This document shows, piece by piece, positions 55,725 to 64,000 of a stretch of 64,000 nt of DNA. Source of the DNA: Mimachlamys varia (lineage: Eukaryota; Mollusca; Bivalvia; Pectinida; Pectinidae); the NCBI GenBank assembly GCA_947623455.1, contig OX392528.1:57678322-57742321 (forward strand), given 5' to 3'. Each line of letters opens with the position of its first letter. Position 1 is the first letter of the stretch. Both the position numbers and the translations under genes were made by a program. The notes under the pieces are model-generated. The model made no database searches. It was not told where the DNA came from and saw only the letters and a list, made by a program, of their open reading frames with translations.

Positions 55725-56718
55725 CACAGGTGCTTGTGGACATGAATTTGACTATTTTTTCATTGAATGTAGAAGGTAATATACATATACGGTGTTTCAT
55801 AATAATATAATGCTAAATTATGAAGTTTACAATAACAACCTATGCATCGTAGCCTTATAAAAACCTAAAGGTAAGCAACTAACCGGTAGAAAAATCTAGG
55901 TCACCGCCTACCCCCTCGTGGGAATCCTTGTTTTCTCTCAAATAGGCAAAATATTAGCGCTACAAGCCTATGTGCCGTCGATTCATGGATAGTTTTTCTT
56001 TTCAACCAGCCATTAGTTTTGTTTTGACATGCACGCATCGTTCAGAATTTTATATTCAAACACAATTTAGGCTACGCTCACGGCAGCCTTTCAGTGAAGA
56101 TTTACGGAAGTTGTCGATAAGTGCCCCCAGAGGCAGTAAATGTGGGCAAGGGCAGATAATTTAAGCATGAAACGGAAGTAAAATCCCGAGATAATCCGAG
56201 AGAGTATGACGTAATATTTTCAAATATTCCGCGAAATTCAAAATATGGTGTTTCGGGTTTTTACATATGTCGTATGCATTAAATTATCTGCCCTTGCTCA
56301 CATTCACTGCCACTGGGAGCGCTTATCGACAACTTCCGTAAATCTTCACTGAAAGGCTGCCGTGAGCGTAGCCTAAATTGTGTTTGAATATAAAATTCTG
56401 AACGATGCGTGCATGTCAAAACAAAACTAATGGCTGGTTGTAAAGAAAAACTATCCATGAATCGACGGCACATAGGCTTGTAGCGCTAATATTTTGCCTA
56501 TTTGAGAGAAAACAAGGATTCCCACGAGGGGGTAGGCGGTGACCTAGATTTTTCTACCGGTTAGTTGCTTACCTTTAGGTTTTTATAAGGCTACGATGCA
56601 TAGGTTGTTATTGTAAACTTCATAATTTAGCATTATATTATTATGAAACACCGTATATGTATATTACCTTCTACATTCAATAAAAAAATAGTCAAATTCA
56701 TGTCCACAAGCACCTGTG
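55725..56718. mobile_element. 994-bp foldback transposon with exact 8-bp target duplication
   Basis: Two arms of about 435-440 bp (55,725-56,161 and 56,282-56,718) are near-perfect inverted copies around a ~120-bp spacer. Both ends are CACAGGTGCTTGTGGACATG. Direct repeats AGGCCTAT at 55,717-55,724 and 56,719-56,726 mark the insertion. The 64-codon frames in the two arms are mirror copies of one sequence and are not genes. The 8-bp duplication suggests hAT-type mobilisation. The 164-bp element at 49.2 kb is a short relative. Confidence 0.92.
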
Positions 56719-56726
56719 AGGCCTAT

Positions 56727-58394
56727 AGATCTACATGTAGATACAGTATGCATACATTTCATCAGAGACGTATAAAGCCGTTTTAAATACGTCTCTGATT
56801 TCATAAACTAGCCTTGAAATTGTAAAATAAATCAACGTTTTTCCAATGACTATCATTTTTGAAAGAAATTTAAACGATTAGCACACACAACATTTTCTGG
56901 TCAATTATAATTATTCCACACAGTTACATTTTTGCCCCCCCCCCCCCCCCAAATATAAAAATTACTCGAAAATGTGACCTAAATGTTCATTTTTCGGGAA
57001 AATTGATCTAAACACACACACCCCATGGATAATAAAAAGTGCTCCAATTCTTTGAACACCTCAGTTTAGGTCCGAAACTAGCTAACGAATTATCACGCCC
57101 TGTGGGTACAGTACTAGTGTGCAGTTCAACAGGCAGTTGATAGTCCTATGTGTTCGTGTAATCTGTCTACTGAAACTACTATTTACCAGCAGCTTAGACT
57201 TCAATGTCTTAATCGCCTTCCTCCAAACTATAACTATAAAATTCCCTGTTCAGTTCAACGAAGTTATTTTTGATTGTGTTTAAAACTTCATCAGTTAGAA
57301 TCTAGTCTAATTGTTTCTAAAAATACCATTGCCTTTATGCGATAATCCTATTCTCGCGATGCTTAAATATGTACAGTAACGTACCAAAAGTCTTTCAATT
57401 TTTTGCATTTTGCTATACATATTCTTTATATTTCCAACAAAGTGCACACAGTTTTTTCGGTATATACCGTATAACCCTAAAAACTATTGTGGTTATTATT
57501 TATAATTTCATTTCCGAAGATACGTATATAAGACATAAGTCTTATACAATGATTTCGTATTAATTATAACAAAAATCGAATGGTTTTGCAAAATACACAA
57601 CCATGTGCATAAATTTCACTGCAAAACAACTTCACGCCCTAACTAGCCAAAACTAGCTGTTACAAATTCGCATGGAGCAGGGGTATACTGCAATCATTGT
57701 GTTTAAACATTGTTTCAACAATATAGATAATTTACCTGGAAGAAATGTAATTTGGTAGCATATCTTTTTTTACAAAGCGAAAGGCGAACAAACATGTACT
57801 ATGAGGACTCGCTAGAGAATTTATCTCTTTGATAATATATAGAAAAGATGGTGTCGTATCGAATCATATCTCGTTTGAAAATTTATTATCAATACAATGG
57901 AGATCAATATAATTGAGTTAAAAGAGTATTTGAAGATTGGAAGATAGCTCGACCAATTTAGCATTCAGTTTTCTTCATTTGTATGGTTGGTTCACAATTA
58001 ATGCTGTGCAGATCTCCGATAGCGCTACTCATTAAATATTTGTATGGCAGTGTCACATGTAGATTACACTAACATGTTATGATGTCACGTGATTGGAATA
58101 TCCCCCATCATCATGTCGTTACCAGAGTTTGGTATTTTGTAACATAGATACTGGCGATAGAAATAAAAGATTGAACCCTAGTTACACAAACATCAAACGC
58201 TGCGTCAGCTATACGCTGACGAGGAACGTAAATTATACACGTTTATAGTAGTTAGGCACAAGGACAATGTGATTCACCGTCACAGAAATGTAGACCCAAG
58301 TTATTACAGAAATCAACTTAAAAAACGAAACTAATTTCTTTGATCTCGATAACGGCCAACGACGATTTATAAAAAAGTTTATACTTTGTCATAC
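56727..58394. other. Intergenic stretch, no gene seen
   Basis: It contains a C-run at about 56,935-56,950 and an ACGTAT palindrome near 56,764-56,800. The small frame at 57,369-57,563 has no recognisable domain. Confidence 0.4.
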
Positions 58395-58953
58395 ATATAC
58401 ATTGTATATCAACCTCTACCCTATACCCCTCAGTCATACATGTACCAACCTCTACCCAAAACCCATCAGTCATACATGTACCAACCTCTACCCAATACCC
58501 CTTAGTCATACATGTACCAACCTCTACCCAATATCCCTCAGTCATACATGTACCAACCTCTACCCAATACCCCTCAGTCATATATGTACCAACCTCTACC
58601 CAATACCCCTCAGTCATACATGTACCAACCTCTACCCAATACCCCTCAGTCATACATTTACCAACCTCTACCCAATACCCCTCAGTCATACATGTACCAA
58701 CCTCTACCCAATACCCCTCAGTCATACATGTACCAACCTCTACCCAATACCCTCAGTCATACATGTACCAACCTCTACCCAATACCCCTCAGTCATACAT
58801 GTACCAACCTCTACCCAATACCCCTCAGTCATACATGTACCAACCTCTACCCAATACCCCTCAGTCATACATGTACCAACCTCTACCCAATACCCCTCAG
58901 TCATACATGTACCAACCTCTACCCAATACCCCTCAGTCATACATGTACCAACC
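58395..58953. repeat. 36-bp minisatellite, first array (~15 units)
   Basis: The unit is TCAGTCATACATGTACCAAC followed by CTCTACCCAATACCCC. There are about 15 copies with few substitutions and one or two 35-bp variants. Because 36 is a multiple of three and no forward frame has a stop, long frames result (QSYMYQPLPNTP, SVIHVPTSTQYP, LSHTCTNLYPIP). Confidence 0.97.
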
Positions 58954-59337
58954 TCATCTTTATGATAGGGGGTGGCATACTCTGCTGGTGGATTGTTTAG
59001 TCCCCGAGGTTTGCTGGAGCCTCCATAGCCACAGTTAATCTCATTTGAGTAGTGGCACGGTACTTGTATTATATACATATTTTCATCGTACACGATTTGA
59101 AATTAAACAGAACTAGTGTAATTTTACTTCTAATTTCATAAAATAAAGGGGTTTTACGCACCCGACCCTTCTCCTTCTACATTAGTTTAGAAATTTTGGA
59201 TTCCTACCTTTTGGCCCCTAGCATCACTGAAGAGTCCCAGGAGGACGAAACAGCTGTATGATGCAGTTTAATTCATTTTTTTCGGCATACTGTATCTATT
59301 ACTAAATCTAAGAGGTGCAGCATATGTGTGTGTTAAG
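58954..59337. other. Spacer between the minisatellite arrays
   Basis: Unique sequence. On the minus strand a run reads NCGYGGSSKPRGLNNPPAEY and ATPYHKDE just before the repeat, where GATGAG|GTTGGT could be a weak donor. It may be an exon end of an unseen gene or chance. Nothing else is supported. Confidence 0.25.
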
Positions 59338-62300
59338 TCATCTCTACCCAATACCCCTTCAGTCATACATGTACAAACCTCTACCCAATACTCCTCAGTC
59401 ATACATGTACCAACCTCTACCCAATACCCCTCAGTCATACATTTACCAACCTCTACCCAATACCCCTCAGTCATACATGTACCAACCTCTACCCAATACC
59501 CCTCAGTCATACATGTACCAACCTCTACCCAATACCCCTCAGTCATACATTTACCAACCTCTACCCAATACCCCTCAGTTATACATTTACCAACCTCTAC
59601 CCAATACTCCTCAGTTATACATGTACCAACCTCTACCCAATACCCCTCAGTCATACATGTACCAACCTCTACCCAATACCCCTCAGTCATACATGTACCA
59701 ACCTCTACCCAATACCCCTCAGTTATACATGTACCAACCTCTACCCAATACCCCTCAGTCATACATGTACCAACCTCTACCCAATACCCCTCAGTCATAC
59801 ATGTACCAACATCTACCCAGTACCCCTTCAGTCATACATGTACAAACCTCTACCCAATACTCCTCAGTCATACATGTACCAACCTCTACCCAATACCCCT
59901 CAGTCATACATTTACCAACCTCTACCCAATACCCCTCAGTCATACATGTACCAACCTCTACCCAATACCCCTCAGTCATACATTTACCAACCTCTACCCA
60001 ATACCCCTCAGTTATACATGTACCAACCTCTACCCAATACCCCTTCAGTCATACATGTACCAACCTCTACCCAATACCCCTCAGTCATACATTTACCAAC
60101 CTCTACCCAATACCCCTTCAGTCATACATGTACCAACCCCTACCCAGTACCCCTCAGTCATACATGTACCAACCTCTACCCAATACCCCTCAGTCATACA
60201 TGTACCAACCTCTACCCAATACCCCTCAGTCATACATTTACCAACCTCTACCCAATACCCCTTCAGTCATACATGTACCAACCTCTACCCAATACCCCTC
60301 AGTCATACATGTACCAACCTCTACCCAATACCCCTCAGTCATACATGTACCAACCTCTACCCAATACCCCTTCAGTCATACATGTACCAACCTCTACCCA
60401 GTACCCCTCAGTCATACATGTACCATCCTCTACCCAATACCCCTCAGTCATACATGTACCAACCTCTACCAAATACCCCTCATTCATACATGTACCAACA
60501 TCTACCCAGTACCCCTCAGTCATACATTTACCAACCTCTACCCAATACCCCTTCAGTCATACATGTACAAACCTCTACCCAATACTCCTCAGTCATACAT
60601 GTACCAACCTCTACCCAATACCCCTCAGTCATACATTTACCAACCTCTACCCAATACCCCTTCAGTCATACATGTACCAACCTCTACCCAATACCCCTCA
60701 GTCATACATTTACCAACCTCTACCCAATACCCCTTCAGTCATACATGTACCAACCTCTACCCAATACCCCTTCAGTCATACATGTACCAACCCCTACCCA
60801 GTACCCCTCAGTCATACATGTACCAACCTCTACCCAATACCCCTCAGTCATACATGTACCAACCTCTACCCTATACCCCTCAGTCATACATTTACCAACC
60901 TCTACCCAATATCCCTCAGTCATACATTTACCAACCTCTACCCAATACCCATCAGTCATACATGTACCAACCTCTACCCAATACCCCTCAGTCATACATG
61001 TACCAACCTCTACCCAATACCCCTTCAGTCATTCATGTACCAACCTCTACCCAGTACCCCTCAGTCATACATGTACCATCCTCTACCCAATACCCCTCAG
61101 TCATACATGTACCAACCTCTACCCAATACCCCTCAGTCATACATGTACCAACCTCTACCCAATACCCCTCAGTCATACATGTACCAACCTCTACCCAATA
61201 CCCCTCAGTTATACATGTACCAACCTCTACCCAATACCCCTCAGTTATACATGTACCAACCTCTACCCAATACCCCTCGGGTCATACATGTACCAACCCC
61301 TACCCAGTACCCCCCAGTCATACATGTACCAACCTCTACCCAATACCCCCCAGTCATACATGTACCAACCTCTGCCCAATACCTCTCAGTCATACATGTA
61401 CCAACCTCTACCCAATACCCCTCAGTCATACATGTACCAACCTCTACCCAATACCCCTCAGTTATACATGTACCAACCTCTACCGAATACCCTCAGTCAT
61501 ATATGTACCAACATCTACCCAATACCCCTCAGTCATACATGTACCAACCTCTACCCAATACCCCTCAGTCATACATGTACCAACCTCTACCCAATACCCC
61601 TCAGTCATACATGTACCAACCTCTACCCAATACCCCTCAGTCATACATGTACCAACCTCTTCCCAGTACCCCTCAGTCATACATGTACCAACCTCTACCC
61701 AATACCCCTCAGTCATACATGTACCAACCTCTACCCAATACTCCTCGGTCATACATGTACCAACCTCTACCCAAAACCCTTCAGTCATACATGTACCAAC
61801 TTCTCCCAATACCCCTTCAGTCGTACATGTAACAACCTCTACCCAATACCCCTCAGTCATACATGTTCCAACCTCTACCGAATACCCATCAGTCATATAT
61901 GTACCAACCTCTACCCAATACCCCTCAGTCATACATGTACTAAACTTTACCCAATACCCCTCAGTCATACATGTACCAACCTCTACCCAATACCCCTCAG
62001 TCATACATGTACCAACCTCTACCCAATACCCCTCAGTCATATATGTACCAACCTCTACCCAATACCCCCCCAGTCATACATGTACCAACCTCTACCCAAT
62101 ACCCCTCAGTCATACATGTACCAACCTCTACCCAATACCCCTCAGTCATACATGTACCAACCTCTACCCAATACCCCTCAGTCATACATGTACCAACCTC
62201 TACCCAATACCCCCCAGTCATACATGTACCAACCTCTACCCAATACCCCTCAGTCATACATGTACCAACCTCTACCCAATACCCCTCAGTTATACATGTA

Positions 62301-63332
62301 CCAACCTCTACCGAATACCCTTCAGTCATATATGTACCAACCTCTACCCAATACCCCTCAGTTATACATGTACCAACCTCTACCCAATACCCCTCAGTCA
62401 TACATGTACCAACCTCTACCGAATACCCCTCAGTCATACATGTACCAACCTCTACCCAATAACCCTTCAGTCATACATTTCCCAACCTCTACCCAATAAC
62501 CCTTCAGTCATACATTTACCAACCTCTACCCAATACCCCTTCAGTCATACATTTACCAACCTCTACCCAATACCCCTTCAGTCATACATATACCAACCTC
62601 TACCCAATACCCCTCAGTCATACATGTACCAACATCTACCCAATACCCCTCAGTCATACATGTACCAACCTCTACCCAATACCCCTCAGTCATATATGTA
62701 CCAACCTCTACCCAATACCCCTCAGTCATACATGTACCAACCTCTACCCAATACCCCTCGGGTCATACATGTACCAACCTCTACCCAATACCCCTTCATT
62801 CATACATGTACCAACCTCTACCCAATACCCCTCAGTCATACATGTACCAACCTCTACCCAGTACCCCTTCAGTCATACATGTACCAACCTCTACCCAATA
62901 CCCCCCAGTCATACATGTACCAACCTCTACCCAATAACCCTTCAGTCATACATGTACCATCCTCTACCCAATACCCCTCAGTCATACATGTACCAACCTC
63001 TACCCAATACCCCTCAGTCATACATGTACCAACCTCTACCCAATACCCCTCAGTCATACATTTACCAACCTCTACCCAATACCCCTCAGTCATACATGTA
63101 CCAACCTCTACCCAATACCCCTTCATTCATACATGTACCAACCTCTACCCAATACCCCTCAGTCATACATGTACCAACCTCTACCCAATACCCCTCAGTC
63201 ATACATGTACCAACCTCTACCCAATACCCCTTCAGTCATACATGTACCAACCTCTACCCAATACCCCTCGGGTCATACATGTACCAACCTATACCCAATA
63301 CCCCTTCAGCCATACATGTACCAACCTCTACC
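59338..63332. repeat. 36-bp minisatellite, second array (~110 units)
   Basis: About 4 kb of the same 36-bp unit. Common variants are ATTTACC for ATGTACC, TTATAC for TCATAC, CAGTACC for CAATACC, and 37-bp units with CCCCTTCAG. The 37-bp units shift the frame repeatedly. Blocks containing GTACAAACC and ATACTCCTCAG recur at about 59,371, 59,840 and 60,564, showing higher-order duplication. The 1,400-codon frame across it is not taken as a gene. Confidence 0.97.
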
Positions 63333-64000
63333 TGATGCAAAATCAATCCAAAAAAAAGCAAAGCCATTGTTGGATACGGTTACGGCATGGATTCGTTCAT
63401 TTCATCACCACCGAGAGCAATTTACATAATGCGATACATTTCCAACGGGATTCGAGCTTTCAATCACCGACTGTCGGACGCAACAGGTCTTACACGCTCA
63501 CGTATACGGTGTGTTGACTGGCATCAGTCACCATTATTTCGGCTACTTCATTCTGCAGTGCAGCACAAAACTAGTCAAACGTTTTTGTTCTTACATAATG
63601 GTTGGCTTTGCGATTCTTTTTTCAAGTGGATTGTAGAGCGTGTGTTAGAGAATGAGCAAGAAGCCGTTAACTGACAAATGTCGATTCTGCTTAACGCGGG
63701 AATAAACAAATGGATTGGCAACACTCGCAGGACCTGTGCATTGTTTCCGGCAGAGGGTGAGAATTAATGAATGTGCTGTAATGGCAAGAAAGAGTAACAA
63801 ATTCCCCGAAATGTCCTAACATTGCCCGACCACAAAAAAATGACTTTGTTCACGGGTCGCCATGCTGGATACCATTTAAGCGTTTAGCTGATTGTGATCG
63901 ATAATACACAGAGAAACAGACTAGAGTTTGTGGTGAGAACTAGAAATCACTGTCAGGCTCGTTCTGACGCATTGCGGCACTACAGACAACCATTGCTGCC
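63333..64000. other. Right end of window, nothing recognised
   Basis: Less AT-rich than most of the window. A 95-codon frame (63,387-63,674, starting MDSFISSPPRA) has no domain I recognise, and part of it could be an exon of a gene beyond the edge. Confidence 0.3.

Noticed and set aside
55970..56473. Two matching 64-codon ORFs in opposite orientation
   Set aside because: They are the same sequence in the two arms of the 994-bp foldback element; no domain and no start context.
58395..63332. CRISPR-like regular repeat array
   Set aside because: Units are head to tail without unique spacers, in a eukaryotic genome.
59315..63517. 1,400-codon ORF, and the 1,057- and 664-codon ORFs overlapping it
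   Set aside because: They are translations of the 36-bp minisatellite in different frames. 37-bp units shift frame repeatedly, which a real coding repeat would not tolerate.

Overview
The window looks like an animal nuclear genome, most probably a bivalve mollusc. It is AT-rich, has one intron-split gene on the minus strand, and is otherwise packed with transposable elements and tandem repeats. I infer a mollusc from the mixture of a Helentron, a Penelope-like element, piggyBac and hAT relics, and repeats bounded by GCTCACCTGG / CCAGGTGAGC. I associate that last pattern with bivalves from memory and have not searched it.

Layout. (1) 1-7.7 kb: a 2,559-codon open frame encoding a Helentron-type rolling-circle transposase. 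In order it carries an OTU cysteine protease, a second Cys/Asp-x-His protease-like domain, 18-residue tandem repeats, a Cys-rich domain, an HUH Rep nuclease, a Pif1-like helicase and a C-terminal EEP endonuclease. All catalytic motifs are present. Two hairpin regions and a 60-bp tandem repeat follow. (2) 8.5-16.7 kb: AT-rich sequence with a 147-bp foldback, a ~215-231 bp tandem repeat and a ~464-bp tandem repeat. (3) 16.7-21.4 kb: two large inverted repeats that interleave rather than nest, then an LTR-like segment. (4) 24.0-54.9 kb, minus strand: one complete calmodulin gene. Five coding exons of 3, 31, 144, 243 and 29 nt join to exactly 450 nt (149 aa plus stop). The coding start is at 54,764 and the stop at 24,816. 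Its four introns (about 7.0, 5.0, 7.6 and 9.9 kb) hold a truncated Penelope-like element with hammerhead-like ends, several hAT-type elements with target-site duplications, two piggyBac families with TTAA flanks, and several satellite-like arrays. (5) 55.7-56.7 kb: a 994-bp foldback transposon with a perfect 8-bp duplication, about 1 kb upstream of calmodulin. (6) 58.4-63.3 kb: two arrays of a 36-bp minisatellite that is open in all three forward frames and so yields spurious long ORFs. (7) 63.3-64.0 kb: nothing recognised.

Only calmodulin is clearly a host gene, and only the Helentron ORF looks like an intact mobile-element gene. The other coding traces are broken fragments. All calls come from reading the sequence; no database search or expression data were available.
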